Below are positions 43,571-57,289 of a stretch of 64,000 bases of DNA, piece by piece. The number at the start of each line of letters is the position of its first letter. The first letter of the stretch is position 1. The position numbers were made by a program, and so were the translations under genes. The stretch is from Bettongia penicillata ogilbyi (lineage: Eukaryota > Chordata > Mammalia > Diprotodontia > Potoroidae), in assembly GCA_023548195.1 (NCBI GenBank), contig JAJHZJ010000577.1, positions 1,704,574 to 1,768,573 on the forward strand, written 5' to 3'. Under the pieces are notes generated by a model that had not been told where the DNA came from, did not search any database, and saw only the letters and a program-made list of their open reading frames with translations.

Positions 43571-44582
43571 TGGCTTTAAGCCACCACTATTGCCCCAACC
43601 TCTGGAATTAATGTGGTTCTGTCTAGATTGGTAACTTGTGCATGATTCCTGGTTATGGCCAAGTTTCCCCAGGCTATCTGAACAAACTCTTTAGTAAAGT
43701 CTCTACTGTGCAAAGGACTTCTTCACACTTAGTCGAAGGCGTCAGTGGGAATGGTTGATTAGGCATCTTATTACCTACTTTTAGTAGGGTGGAATTGAGT
43801 ACATTATATGCATATACATAAATACATACAAATCAATACATATGTATATATACATATAAGTTGCAAATTCTACCCCTTGCCTCTTTCACTAATATGTCTT
43901 TTTTCCTCATAAAGCCATTGTCTTTTATTAATAACAAGCTCAGAGAGCCAGATATAATATTACGAGAAAATGTTCGAAGAAGTATAAAATGGTGATTTGT
44001 GTTTACATGCTTTCCATGGGATGCCATAAACTGGGATAATCTGGCCCAGCCAATTGGAGCACCAGTCAACCTCTGTGGAAAGAAATTGGTCACTGGTAGA
44101 TTGGCAGAGGTAGAGAATTTTGGGAGCCATAGATTCTCATTCAACAATTTATTAACCTAACTATTGAGAGGTTATAATACACATCAGTAGAGGGAATGTT
44201 CCACACTGACGCAAGCATAAATTCTTGAAGTATTGAGTATATGTTATATACTTGGCATACAACCCTAAGTGAAAGAGAGATTACAACTAAACACAGCCTT
44301 TTCTCAGAGAATCAGAAAAATAAAATCGATATTTTTCTAAATTGCCAAAATGATATAGAAGGAATATGTGATATTTGCCTGTATGATTTACAGAAAAGAA
44401 CATTTACCCTGAGAAGTGGGTGATGTATTGCTTATTTCCACTTTCCAGAGGATGAAAGTAAAGTGTATGCAAGTTAATAGTCTGCTAGATCAAAAATATC
44501 ATTTATCAACACTTAAATTGGTGATACTTCTATCAATCAGCAAATAATTAGTTAATAATTATTAATTATTAAGTTAATAATA

Positions 44583-44700
44583 ATCCTTCCCATGTACTGG
44601 GTGCTATGATAAGGGGGACATATTAAGAAGGATGAGACAATTGCTGCCCCAAGGAATTTATAGTCTAGTTACAAAGACAAGGCATAAATGTGGAAATATA
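44583..44700 (+). mobile_element. Family C repeat, 5' part
   Basis: CATGTACTGGGTGCTATGATAAG, ATTGCTGCCCCAAGGAATTTATAG and TAGTTACAAAGACAAGG. Confidence 0.5.
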
Positions 44701-45106
44701 CACACAATATTGCAATATATAAATAATATATACATGAGCATGATGCACATATATGGGATACAGACGTATGTCTACATGTATATATCACCATCTACATTAG
44801 ATATTTTATATTTTTATCAGTGCAGGCACCTCCAGCTAAGGTGCTTCCTCTGTCAGTATAGATAGGCATATTTATCACATTCTGTAAGCCAGGTCTTCCT
44901 GATGTTAAAACCAGTTCCCTAGCCGCAGCAATGTGGTATAGAAGTAGAATCAGAGATAGACAGACAGAAATAAGGAGAGGTAACAGAGATAGAAGGATAA
45001 GATGGAAATAAGTGAGAAGAGGGAAAATATGAAAAGGGTAGGACAGATAGAAAAAAGAGAGCTGAGACATATCAACTTGTACCTGTAAATGTATATGTAT
45101 GTACAT

Positions 45107-45128
45107 GCATGTGTGTGTGTGTGTGTGC
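45107..45128. repeat. (TG)n short tract
   Basis: About nine to ten TG units. Confidence 0.9.
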
Positions 45129-45439
45129 AGATATATACTTTAAGGATGGATAGCTAGCTAGATTTATAGATAGATTTAGAAAGATCTGAGGTTTCATATG
45201 TATAGAGGAGCTCCTTGTAAGGTACTGAGAGGTTAGATGACTTATGTAGGGTGATAGAGTACATGTGTCAGAGGCTAAACTTGAACCGTGGTCTTTTTTA
45301 CTATGAGGCCAGACCTTTATCAACTCACACTATCTACCCCTTCACCACTATCCCTCTCCACAGCCCAGCAACAATCCACATTAGTATATTATGTATCAAC
45401 TGTGTCAAATGAAAGGAGGGGTATTTCTATCATAGGTCA

Positions 45440-46060
45440 TCAGAAGCTCCAAATTTAAACTGGATTTAGAAGGATGAAGCATCTGAAAGTTGGTTAAGGA
45501 GGCCTTCTAGGTAGGAAGAAACAGTATAAAGCAAGGCTGTGGAGATGGGACGGGTAAGGCACACTGGGATAAAGTGAGTAAATTAGTTTGACTCCAGAAA
45601 GAGATTCATATGGAAGAATACTTGGAGGTAAGGTTGGAAACAGGCTATAGAGAGCCATAAATGGCAGGATAAACCCCAGGGTCTCTAAGTGATGCAGTGG
45701 AAAGAGTGCCTGGAAATCAGTAAGACATCCTCACACACTTACTAGCTGTGTGACTTTGTTCAAGTCACTTAACCCTGTTTGCCTCAGTTTCCTTATCTGT
45801 AAAATGAGATAGAGAAGGAAATGGCAAACCGCTCCAGTATCTTTGCCTAGAAAACCCTAAAAGGAATCATGAAGAGTCAGATATGACTAACTGAAAAACA
45901 ATTGCCAGTCTTAGGAGTCAAGACTTTCAGTCTATACACAGTGAAGACCCCTGAGAATTTTTTAAGCTTGGGGATAACATGATGGAAATATTGTTCCAGG
46001 AAATTAATCTAACTAGACTGAAATGTGGAGACTGAGGGTAAATTAAATGTATAAAGATAG
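45440..46060 (+). mobile_element. Family C repeat with family A SINE inserted
   Basis: Left piece (to about 45682): GAAGCTCCAAATTTAAACTGG-type start, GGCTATAGAGAGCCATAAATGGC. Inserted SINE 45683-45903: GTGATGCAGTGGAAAGAGTG, CAGTTTCCTTATCTGTAAAATG, GAAGGAAATGGCAAACCGC, GTCATGAAGAGTC-like tail. The right piece from about 45905 (CTTAGGAGTCAAGACTTTCAG, GGGATAACATGATGGAAATATTG) resumes family C. Confidence 0.65.
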
Positions 46061-46472
46061 GAGATAGTATGTTTCCTCCAGTGGAATCATAATTCTTCAT
46101 CCTTCCTCCTCCAGAGAAGAATTTCTGTTGTCTTGAAGGTACAGGAAAAGGCCCATCTGTTCAATCTGGCTTATTTACAAAGTGTCTGTAGTTATTTCAG
46201 ATGAGGGAAGAACCTCTGGTAAGTTCCTGGAGAAATACAGAAAAAGAAATCATGAACATCAAGGCTAGTACTAGGAGATGGTTAACCTTGGTCTTCTGGA
46301 GGAGAATTTAAGTTCTACATCCATGACCTATCAGGACAAAAAGAGGCCGTTCTCTTGACGATAAATGGTAAACAATATTGAAATGCTTACTCATTTATCT
46401 TGTGCATGAATTTGTGTTCCACAGCAGAACAGACTCAAGGGCTGGTGGTTTGTAACTCTTTATTCTATAGTA

Positions 46473-46711
46473 TGGGGCCACTAGATAGCACAGTGAATAG
46501 AGTGCTGGATCTGGACTTATCCTTCTGAGTTCAAATCTAACCTCAGACACTTACTAGCTGTGTGACCTTGTGCAAGTCACTTAACCCTAATTGCCTCAGT
46601 TTCCTCATTTGTAAAATGAGCTAGAGAAGGAAATGGCAAACCACTCAAGGACCACATCAAGAAAAGCCCAAAAAGGATCATGAAGAGTTGAACACATTCG
46701 AACGACAAAAA
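46473..46711 (+). mobile_element. tRNA-headed SINE, family A
   Basis: GGGCCACTAGATAGCACAGTG, GCTGTGTGACCTTGTGCAAG, CAGTTTCCTCATTTGTAAAATG, GAAGGAAATGGCAAACCACTC and a GAACGACAAAAATT end. Confidence 0.85.
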
Positions 46712-47194
46712 TTCTGTAGTGTAAGTTTGTTCTTTATTTTTTTAGTATCACTAAATTAAATGGGAAATGAACAATGAGAAAGTAGGAATAAAAGATTTCA
46801 ATTTTTACTTTTTCCATGTAGGGTTTCATTTAGAAAGTCTGAGGAAATCACACTGTTTGAAGACTCACAAAGGTAACAATTGCTATAGTGTCATTGAGAA
46901 TACAGTGAATTGTTGGGTTCAAGAAAATCATTTTGATTTCAAGGCAGAGGGACTGGAATGTTTAAAAATAACCATAGAGAGGAGATACATAGTAATCAGA
47001 CGTGTTAACTCCCCCCAACACCCACCTCTTTACCCCTCCCAACCTAAGTACCTCCCCCTTTAAAGTAGAGAATAAGTGATGGCTGGACTAGAAAGAATTT
47101 AAAATAGTTACTTTAAAAATACATCACTTGACCTACCTTGCTGTATTCCTAAGCACTTTCTCTACTATTTCCCAGATCCTTAGGCATATTGAGA

Positions 47195-47530
47195 TGGAGT
47201 TGGTTTACTACAGTGGAAAGAACATGGTTTCTTGAGTCCAAAGACCAGGGTTCCAATTCTACCACTGATGTTTCTGTTACTTGTATGACTTTAGGCAACT
47301 CATTTTAATCTCTATGCCTCAGTTTCCCAATTTGTAAAATTATAGGATTGGACTAGATCAACTCCAAATTCTCTTCCAGCTCTAGACCTACAATCTGATA
47401 GAACTTTTCAGCTGGCTTTTGTTCCTCGTAAAGTTGTTGTTTAGTCTTTTTTTCAGTCGACTCTTTGTAACTCCATTTGAGGTTTTCTTGGCAAAGATAT
47501 TGGAGGGGTTTGCCATTTCCTTCTCCAATT
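47195..47530. mobile_element. MIR-like copy followed by a minus SINE tail
   Basis: 47195-47400 (plus): GTCCAAAGACCAGGGTTCC, CTTGTATGACTTTAGGCAACTC, GCCTCAGTTTCCCAATTTG and CTCTTCCAGCTCTAGACC. 47433-47530 (minus): reverse complement of the family A tail (TTTTTTTCAGTCGACTC, GTTTTCTTGGCAAAGATATTGG). Confidence 0.7.
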
Positions 47531-50500
47531 GCATCTCTAGAGGGTGCTATGTAATATCAATGAACTATCTGACCGTAAAAAGCTTCCTGTAGCCCTAGAG
47601 TCAGGAAGGCCAAATTATTTCAACAGTCCTACATTTGTTGTTCAGCCTTTTATAGAAACCCACTGTCTCCTGCTATAGCATTCAGTGGAATGTGGTAGAT
47701 TTGATGATAGAATTCAGGGATGTGAATTGCTTGGATTTTGTTTGTGTAATACTGCTTTTTCTCTCCCTCATCCCTGCCTCTCCTTATCCTTGAAAGGTTT
47801 ATGGCAGTTAGAAAAAGGAATCTAGATATAAGACCTATGTAAAATGAAAGAAGAAATAAAAAAATCTAGTGAGTAGGCAGGAGGCATGGTAAAGAGAGCT
47901 TAAAGGAGCATAAAATTGATATGTTGCTTGAAGGGACTATTGAAAGGATTTAAAGATGAACTTACAGAATAGGAACATAGAAGTGCATTAACTGTCCTGC
48001 TCAATCTGCTCATGCCCTGCTGTTATAGGGAATTGGGATGAAAAAGAAAATTATGTGATGTGACAGCAGTAAAAGTAAATATAGACTAAATGTCTCAAAG
48101 GTCAGAGTGGTGAGTAGATCACCAAAATCAGCAGGCTCTCCTTCATAGGCCTGGTTACTGAATCTATTCTCTTTGTTTGAAAAACAAATAGTCAGAGGTC
48201 GCTCTTAGTGACTGAAAAACACTGACCTTGAGAAGTTTCAGTTTTCACTGGATATGGAGTCCATGATTCATCCTTTGACCGACCTCAGGTTCCTAATTCC
48301 TGAGGTTTCACGTAAAGACTTACCTGCTAGATGTATAGGTCATACCAAAGTTACAAAACTATGTTGTGTTGGCTACACTTCACTGACTATTTACAGGAGG
48401 AATTGGTAGTGCGGATGTGGCAGAGATCAGGTTGTACTGTGCATTGGATGTAACTATTAGGCTCAGGCCAGTGGATTTACTGTTAAAAAAGTTCTTGGAT
48501 TTGGGATGTAAATGAATGGTAGATGGTTTATTATGCATAGTTTCATTGCTATTATGTATAATTTTTGTTACTTTATTGTTTGTCTGTCAAGGGTAAAGTT
48601 CTGCATGGAGTCTCCATATATTTGTGTTCATCACCATAGATAGTGAACTTCCTTGTGTCATGGTCACATCATTAAGTTTCAACAAAAAAGTAGTAAAATC
48701 AAGGAAGAAGCAGAAATAAATAAAGGTGCATGCTTGAGATATGATTCTCATTAGGTAAATCGGCAATAATCCATACCTCCTAGATTTCACATTCATGTGG
48801 TAGCTAAGAGAGGTCATCTATTCTCTGAGGTCTACACTTCAATGGAACTTCCCCAACCTTTCTGCTGCTGACATGAGTAAAGGACTGCACTATTTATTTG
48901 ATCCTTCATCTTGAACAGATCTAGAAGAGTAGTTATGAGAAATACCTGATGATTAAGGAAGAATATAGCTGAAAGGGACTTTAGAAATCATCTAATAATA
49001 TGATAAGAAGAAAAATGGGCTGATAATTTGGCACGAATGAAAGGTATCAGGTTTAGAGTCAGAGTTCTCCACTGTATTCTCTCAACATCAGAAAGGACTG
49101 ATAAAATTTTTTTCAATGAGTATAAACAATTCTTCCTGCCTCTGCTTAGGGTTTGACTTATAAGAAGAGGGGAGAGGAAAAAATACAGGAAAATAGCTAA
49201 TGTAAGATACATATCTATATATCTATAGATATATATGAGGTAATGGATAATAAGGGATGTTAGGGTTCTAGAAGGCTCCCCTCTCATATTGGGCATGGAG
49301 GAATCAAGTACATATAAAGAGAATGAAAAGACATAGAGAAAAAGGTTATGGGAGAAGGAATGGTACTAAACATACATGTAGAGGGGATAATCTGGTTGAA
49401 GTCTTTTTAGAGGCTGGAATAAAAGATGAAAGAATGAAAATGGAGGTCAAGGGCTTTTGAGACAGCAGAAGAGGTGAGAGAGCTCATAGGAAATAGTCTC
49501 TATTTTGTAAGTATTAATCAAGGTCCTCAGCTTAGAGAATGAGATAGGGAAATATAGAAAATTGAGGAGTAAAAAGATCTGGAAGAACACCTGCTATGAG
49601 TGGATTAGAGAATTAATTGGAAAGAAGTAAAGAGATTCTGTTACATCAGTGATCACCTCATTGATATAGGTAACAAACCTGTAGTTGACCCAGGTTTGTA
49701 GATTTCATAGCTTACTCCAAATCTGGTCAGTAACATTTGAGGAGTAAAGGAGAAACTTGGCAGAGTTGGAAGTTTGACAAGTTGCAAATATTGAAAAGAC
49801 CTCTTTATTATGATGACTAAAAATGACTCCGTGGTTGAAGAAGTGTTGTCTATTCTAACTAGATACTATTAGGAAATGGGATGAAGACTTTCAAAGAATA
49901 TAATATTGGTCATTTGAACTAATAGACGCCCTCAGAGAAGGAAAAGAAAGATAAAATTTCACTTGGCAGCAATGTGTAAGTTGAACCTTATTATTTTCTT
50001 AGACTTTTAGGCCTAATTTCTTTTCTTAAATATTTTAAAAGTTTCTATTTGCTGTTTTTCTGATTCTATCTATACGAAACTTTGAGGAAGTGACTGCAAA
50101 TTCTTCAGAAGGAAATAGAATGAAGCAACATGATCCCAATCATGAAATCAAGGTGAGTTAATGCCTTTAGAAGATTAATCAGTCTGGACTAATCTTTATG
50201 ATCAACATTTATTTGAGTCTAAGTTTGAACAAATTTTCTAACTCTCTTCTATAGGTTATGTTGGTTTGAATACTTAAGGAAGTTTTAATTATTTAGAATT
50301 TAACCAAGGCTTCAGCAATTGGGCAATTTAATTCCATTCTGCAAGCATATATTAGGTACCTACTATTAGCTGGGAACTGGCAATACACAGATAAAAATGA
50401 AGCAATCTTTTCACTAAAGGAACTTACAAGGGGATACAATTGATACACAACATGGGACACAATACTCAAAATAGTCTGATGCAGAAGTTCTCTCCAAGCA

Positions 50501-51654
50501 AGGAGATAAAATCTTACTTATTCCTCCACATCTTGTACAATTCTTTCCCACAGCTTCCCTTAAGTTTTCTGTAAGGGGTCTATTTAACATGTTTGGGGTC
50601 TGCCTTTATCTTTTCTGCTATTGAGAAGGTACAGTAAAATACTCTGGCTCTCAACCTACCACCTTTTATTCTTGCCAAATTACCAGTCCATTTTCTCTTC
50701 TTATCATATGTTTCCTTGATGACTTTTTAAAAAAACTTGTATTCATCTTTGAAGTTCCTCATTGGTTAAATGTCATAACTTACTTATAATAACTACCATA
50801 AATCTCTCCATTGCTCTTAAGGTAATTCTCTTTGGAGTGGTATTCCATGTTTTTTCCGTCATATAGCAATTCTGACAGAATGTCCATATTAAAAAGATAA
50901 ACCTTTGCTTTCATGGAAATTTGGAGTAAGTAAAAGAGATTTACAATTTTCTGAAAGTAATCCAGTCTACTGTTTTATATCTTTGTAACAATTGGCCCAA
51001 CTTACTGTCTGTCTTTACTATCTGTTCCACATATAGATACTATCAGAATAATTCTATAAGGTGTCCATCCAAATGAATGTTGACATCTTGTCAACACTGT
51101 TCATTCACTTCGTCATTCATTTTTGAGTGAAAAGGTCAAACTATTTTGAGTTATTGCCAATCTTTTTCCACTTGACATTGCAATCTTTGGGACTTGAGGC
51201 AGTCAGCACAATTCACATGCAAACAGGAACATATGGAGGACCCATCACTTTCCAACAGTGTATCCTTCTTGGATCTGAATTCTTTACTGGATCTCTACCA
51301 TTAGATTAATGAATACTTTTGGCCTGCATACTACAAATCTTCATATTTATGCCTTGTTGATCAGAGGGTCACTGAACTGGGTTTGTTTGTTTTTTTTCTT
51401 CCCTCTTTTTTTTATCTTCCAAGAATTCTGAATGATTTTGAACAAAGCATGTACTAAGTATTAAGTACAAAGGAATTTATTTAAATTTATTTGTTCACCT
51501 TTACTGTTTATCTACAACTTGTGCTGTAGCCCAGCATATGCATATGGTCCTGCTTACAAAAAGTAAGCTCTATTACAGGTGGATTATTTCAGCTTTATGA
51601 TCATCCAGCTGCTTTTTCCCTTTTTGTTGCAGTTAGTCAGTCTCTGACGTTTAA

Positions 51655-51840
51655 ACACAAAATAAATTCATACAGACCTCAAGCACTGTTGAGTGGAAGT
51701 GTTTATTCTTCAAGCTATAGCTCAGAAGTTCTTCCCTAACAAGAGTGATTGCTTCTGAAATTCTGAGCATATTTATGTGACAAAGATTTAGAATAGCACA
51801 TGCTGCCTCTGAGACTAGCCTGGGGGAAGGAATGTCTCAT
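51655..51840 (-). mobile_element. Possible decayed LTR fragment
   Basis: ATACAGACCTCAAGCACTGTTGAG and AGTGTTTATTCTTCAAG, then CAGAAGTTCTTCCC, resemble CGGACTCCAAGCATTGTTGAG and AAAGATTTATTGTGC, then CAAGAGTTCTTTGG, of the LTR-like element at 8917. It could be a related, older LTR. Confidence 0.35.
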
Positions 51841-52670
51841 AGTATTCAAAAGATGGAAGAAACCTTAGAGATGATGATATTTGATTGCAGAGAAGTTAAA
51901 TCAGCTTCCTCAGCTTCCACATCTAGATAGATATACAACCCAGGTTAAAATCTCAGTCCCATAATTCTCTGTCTACATCTTAGAATGTAAAATATGACAA
52001 CTCTTGATTTTTCCCTCAGCTATAATAAAAGTAGCCTTAATCTAAGCTGAGGATAATAACTAAGGAACTAAATGATTTTTCAATAATCTAAGTCACTGAA
52101 AGTAAGGAATTCCAACTTTTGGGCATTTTTCAAATGCTTTAATACATTTCCTGGATGGGTCCTCATTAGTAAGTGCAAAATTGATTTTTACCAATGGGAC
52201 AGTGAACATTCCATAAGAAAAGTGGTACTCAATCAAGAAACATTTATGAAGTGTCTCCTGCGGGCCAGGATGGGTTTAGTTATATAAAGTAAGATCAATA
52301 GAAGGAAGAAAGAGGTAGGATAAATTGAGAAGTTTCTGGAAGCTGAATTTTTACTTTTTTTTACATTCTCAAAGACCATGGCTGATGGAATCTTCTATCT
52401 GTAGTAGGGCCTTCAGGAATTTACTAATTACTGACCAAAGGAAGCTAAGAAGGTTAGCATCACAACCTGAGAGAAGATGGGAAAATCTTCTGTAAATATA
52501 TTTTAATTAAGCTTCTTATACCTAAGCATTACTAATAGGAGTGGTAGGTAAATTGGCCATGGGGGCCATAAGGGGTATCAGCAAAATGCCATCTAGAAAC
52601 TGTGAATTTTGCAATGACATGCAAAAGGTATGATGTGTGTGTGTGTTTAAATCTTCTAGTATCGAATAAC

Positions 52671-52672
<2 letters not shown>

Positions 52673-52706
<34 letters not shown>
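52673..52706. repeat. (AT)n microsatellite
   Basis: A pure TA dinucleotide run; short IYIY open frames on the minus strand are artefacts. Confidence 0.95.
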
Positions 52707-52709
<3 letters not shown>

Positions 52710-52959
52710 ACCAGTTTTTCCATTTAAAAATTGAAAGGATTTAAAGAATATTTTCTCATTCCTCAGGTTAATGGGGGTAATTAAATTTACTTTGAAAGAA
52801 GAGGGGAATTTCCCAATATTTAAGTATTGAAAGGATAGGAACAAAATTCTCAGGATCTCAAATCATTAATAACTGATGCTACAAACCACTACTTCTAAAA
52901 GAAATACAAATCCTAATTACCTTGAGGTGAAGCCTCATACCCTTCAGATTGGCAGAGAT

Positions 52960-53320
52960 GACACAAGATTGGAATAGTCATTAATGGAAAGGTTGAGGGA
53001 AGATGGCACACTAGTGCCTTGTTGGAAGAGCTGTGTTTCGCTACAATCATTTTAGAAAGCAATTTAAAGTTATGCATTGTCCATACCCTTTGCCCTAGAG
53101 ATTCCACTGCTGGTCATTGATAAGAAGGAAGCTCCCATACACATAAAAAATACTCACAGCACAAGTTTTTTATGATTGCGGAGAATTGGAAACAAAGTAG
53201 ATGTCTATAGATTGAGGAATGGTTAAGCAAATTGTGGTATATAAATGTAATGTAAGATTATTGTGCTGCAAGAAATCATAACTGTGACTAATACAGAGAA
53301 ACACAAGAAATGAAATATGT
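52960..53320 (+). mobile_element. LINE-1-type 3' fragment
   Basis: TTAGAAAGCAATTTAAAGTTATGC, CATACCCTTTGCCCTAGAG, CCACTGCTGGTC, GCGGAGAATTGGAAACAAAG, GATGTCTATAGATTGAGGAATGG and GCAAATTGTGGTATATAAATG. This order is common to the ORF2 end of mammalian LINE-1. Many indels, no frame. Confidence 0.7.
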
Positions 53321-53577
53321 TGTTAAATAAGTAGAGTCAAGAAAATAATATATATAGTGTCAATAATGTAAACCAAAAGTACAACCACCACAAAACAATC
53401 ACAAGTGAATGTTGGAAAAACACAAACAACAACATGGCCCCAAAGAACAAGTCTGAGAAAATGCTCCCACCCCATTCCTTTGCAAACAAGTTCATGAGTG
53501 TGGAATGTTGAATATAGCTGGCGTAGGGTCATGAGCGGCTCAACTGAGGGGATCAAAAAAGGCCACAAAAGAAATTA

Positions 53578-53960
53578 TTTGAGGTGAGCTTTGAAGGAAA
53601 TTAGCACTTTTGCAGATGAAGTTAAGAGGAAATACATTCCAGGACTAGGGGACAGAATGTGAAAGGCACAGTGGAGATGGAGTTTCATGTGTGAGGAATG
53701 TCATGAAGTTCATTTGGGTTTGACTTAGAAGCATATGGAGATGAGTGATAAGAAATAAAATTTGAAAAATCGTCTGAAGCTAGATTGTGAAAAGCTTCTA
53801 ATATCAGAGAGGTATTTTTATTTTATTTTAGCCACTAGAGTCACTAGAGTTTATAAAGCAGGGGAATGACATGGTCAGATCTATACTCTAGGAATATCAC
53901 TGTCATGGATTGGAGAGGGGAGAGACTTTAGGCAAGGAGACGAATTAGGAGACTACTGCA
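53578..53960 (+). mobile_element. Family C repeat, distal part
   Basis: GTGAGCTTTGAAGGAAATTAG, ACATTCCAGGACTAGGGGAC, GCAGGGGAATGACATGGTCAG, CTAGGAATATCACTGTCATGG and GACTACTGCACTGGTCC. It covers the region missing from 8437-8916. Confidence 0.65.
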
Positions 53961-54295
53961 CTGGTCCAAATAAGACGTGATTAGGACCTGACCTAGGCTG
54001 TTGGCCATGTGAGGGGAAATAAAGGGACTGAGCCAAGAAACATTGTTGAGATAGAATTGGCAAGATCTGGTAACTGGTTGGATTTGTGGGCTGAGGGCAG
54101 GAGGAGTTGAGAATGTTTTGAAGAATACTCCTTCCCACTATGAACCATTGAGCTTGCCTTTGGTTTCTGGCAAAATTCTTGAATGTAATAATAAAAGAAT
54201 GACTTGGGTAGATATGCAAAATGATGTGTTCATCTTTGTATGATCGGGGGAAGAGAGAAGGCACAAATGATAGTCACATGAAGGGTTGTTATTGT

Positions 54296-55300
54296 GAGTT
54301 CTGACATCCCCGCCTTCCTCTAAGTCCCAACTAAAATTTACCTTCCATAGAAGCTTTCCTTAACCTCTCTTAGATCTGGTGCCTTCTCTTTGTCAATCAT
54401 TTCCTATTTATCCTGTTTATATCTGACTTTGTCAGTATTTATTTGTATGTTATTTTCCCTCAGTAGATGGGCGAGGACTGTCTTTTGCCTCTTTTGTAAT
54501 CTCAATGCATAGCACAATTCCTGGAACATGCTAGTGTGGAGGGTGAAAGGTGAAATGAGTGAGGAAAACCAAGGTTTGATCTTCTAAGTATATCAATTTA
54601 TTGAATAACGAATGCCAATTGACCATTAAAGAGTGACCAGACCTTCTTAGGTTAGGCCTGGGCCCAGAATACAGGAGGAAACAGACTTTTCTACATTACA
54701 ACAATCAAATAAACCGATTAAAAATGAAACAATACAACATTAGGTAGTCTGAGCTCTAATTGAAGGAAAGATTAGGGACATTCCAAATTGGGATGAAGGA
54801 CAGTGAATAGATGCAATTCCCTGAATCAAAAAAGAAGGTGCCCCACTCCCCAAGTATCTGTAAAGAATAAAGGGAAAGTGGAAACAATAACTGATTAACC
54901 TGTACAAGGTCAGATAAGATACATGCTTTGTTTGAGGTGTATTGTGAGATGTGTTCTAATTGTGAGAAAATTCCTTCTTTGGATCTGACTGGATTTCTGG
55001 TCAACATAACCAAGGTCCTTAGTTAAGGCTCTCTAAGCAACAGGAAAAGGTATCCAGCCTCCCAGTCATGCAGGGTCAAGTTCAAACAATACAGTAAGAT
55101 TTTCTCCAACTTCCACAATTGAATAAACTCACAAGACAGAATTGAACTAGACCCATAATTGAATAAAAGCTAAACTACCTCCAGAATTGAGTCACATGAT
55201 GGAGTCAATGTGGTTCACTTAATTTCCACAATTAACCACTTGCTATTCTAAGCCCAGCAGTTCCCTCAGTAGCTATTTAATAAATGCTTTTCAGTTGACT
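54296..55300 (+). mobile_element. L2-type 3' end split by insertion
   Basis: Left piece 54296-54534 (CCTAACTCCCAACTAAAATT-like, CTTTTGTAATCTCAATGCATAG, CACAATTCCTGGAACATGCTAG) and right piece from 55269 (GTAGCTATTTAATAAATGCTTTTC). The two halves make one L2 3' end once 54535-55268 is removed. Confidence 0.7.
54535..55268 (-). mobile_element. Probable solo LTR, 734 nt
   Basis: Inserted in an L2 3' end. The element begins TGTGGAGGG and ends TTCCCTCA on the plus strand, so it has TG...CA termini in both orientations. On the minus strand an AATAAA (54596-54601 region) lies some 60 nt before the end, as in a U5-containing LTR; this suggests minus orientation. Flanks CTAG and GTAG give a 4-nt near-duplication. 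No coding frame inside. Confidence 0.6.
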
Positions 55301-55372
55301 GATGGATGATGTAGCTCATATAGGATATTTCAAGTAAATGCAGAGCTGTTTGTATTAGAAATTAAGTATCTG

Positions 55373-55376
55373 TGTA

Positions 55377-55410
<34 letters not shown>

Positions 55411-55412
55411 GT
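55373..55412. repeat. (TG)n(TA)n microsatellite
   Basis: TGTG run changing to TATA. Confidence 0.95.
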
Positions 55413-56189
55413 ATATTTCCTTGCACATTTAGTAATATACATGCATTTATATGCACATAAATAGATATATATGATTTTGTAATACTTTTCAGTTTTCCTG
55501 TCACACCTTCAAGATCATGCGGGCAAGGGTTCAAACTGTATATTCCAAAAGAGGAAGTTGAAACTCATGGAAATAGAATGAATTGGCCAAAGCCATAAGT
55601 GGCAGAGCTAGAATTAAAACTCATGTCTCCTAACTCCAAGTCTAGGACTCCTTGAACTATAGCACAATAATACACTCTGTAAGTGTTGAATAATTCATTC
55701 ATTTTCTGCAAAGAGAACATTGTTCTGACTGCTATTTTGAATCGAATAATAGTATAGTGAGAAAATATTGGTTAAAAAAATATTGACTAGAAAGGCAGAG
55801 GGTTCAATGACAGAAAAGGTAATGTTGAGCTGTAGGACTGATGCTGCTGTGATACCTGATATTGAAGCACAGCTGAGTTATTTAAATTGGCAGTTAATAT
55901 TCCTATCAAGCCCTCTCATCAAAGAAAGGACCACTAATATAGAATGGCTAAAGTAGGCTGCTGATTACCATTTAGTTTAAGTAGATTTTTTCATGTTTTA
56001 TGTCAAATTTGAGGTAGAAATGAGAGAAAATGCCATAGGAGGACTATTTCATTTTTTGATTGACACCTAATCTAGATTGGATTTTTTTTCTTTTCTATTT
56101 AATGACTATAATAAATATGCTTAAAAATAGCAAAGTCTTTGATGTATTTAAAATAGCTACATCTACCTTGTGGATGATAGAATAATGTC

Positions 56190-56193
<4 letters not shown>

Positions 56194-56232
<39 letters not shown>
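56194..56232. repeat. (CA)n microsatellite
   Basis: About 19 CA units. Confidence 0.95.
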
Positions 56233-56236
<4 letters not shown>

Positions 56237-57289
56237 AACTTTTTTTACTGTCTTGCACAATTCTCATCAACATTTTCTAGATTACTAGTGCCATGGTATA
56301 ATATTTTAATAAATTCTGAGATAATTTAACTGGAAAGTTATAATCAATATTTCAGAATGTAGTATAACTTACTGGTTCACAGTAGTCAAAAGTTAATTTA
56401 CTTTTAGTTTCTGGAGCTAAGAAGTTAGTATTCAGTTCATAACTAATTATTCCAATAATTGGACAAGTATCTGATATGGGGTAGCTCTGTTTGTTTAAAA
56501 AAAAGATCAGTTATTGCTCTGAAGATAGATTCTTAAGAGAATATTAAAAAAATTATTTGCCCTCGAGGGCAGAAGAGATATATCTCATGAACATCCATTT
56601 TTCATATGCACACATGGAGGCACAGAGGTCTTTCAAATAAATCTGTTTAACTCCGAATACACTGAAAATCTTCCTTTATACTTTGACTGGAATTGGTGAA
56701 ACTTTTACAAGTATTGAATAAAATATACATTTCACAAGCTATGTAAGTATTAAGTTTCTACTACGTGCCAGACACTATGATAATCAACATTAATGAAGGA
56801 TATTGAGTAGACACAAAGTCCCTCCTTTTTAATACAATATTTTATTAGGGTTATGGTATGATGGAGAGTCATAGAACACCTCGTTTTCTCCAAATTTGAA
56901 AATAGGTATCATTTGGAAACAATGGAGAGAGGCACATGGTAGGTCTGAACAGGATGCAACATATAACAATAAAGTATACAGAGGACCTTGAGTAAATATA
57001 TATTATAAAATAAATATATAATTGAAAAAGAAGACAAACTGTTCATGTAGCAAAGTCCATGTGGACAGCCTGTGTGCTCCTTTGATATCTTTGTATTTTT
57101 AGTAGAAAGTGAGGAAAGACCCTACCATGGCCAATGGATCCCTTGTGAAGAATTTATGGAATGAGATAGACTCTTAAGAGAATTACAGTAATGGTGGGCA
57201 TGAATAGATTCATTGGAGGGAACATTCACAGAGGCAGAATTGAGTATTGCATATAACAAGGCAAAAATAATAATGTTAATTTATATTTA

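Noticed and set aside
46123..46138. Short exon-like segment after CTCCTCCAG and before GTACAG
   Set aside because: Length and phase do not fit the XG scheme and no residue similarity; probably chance.
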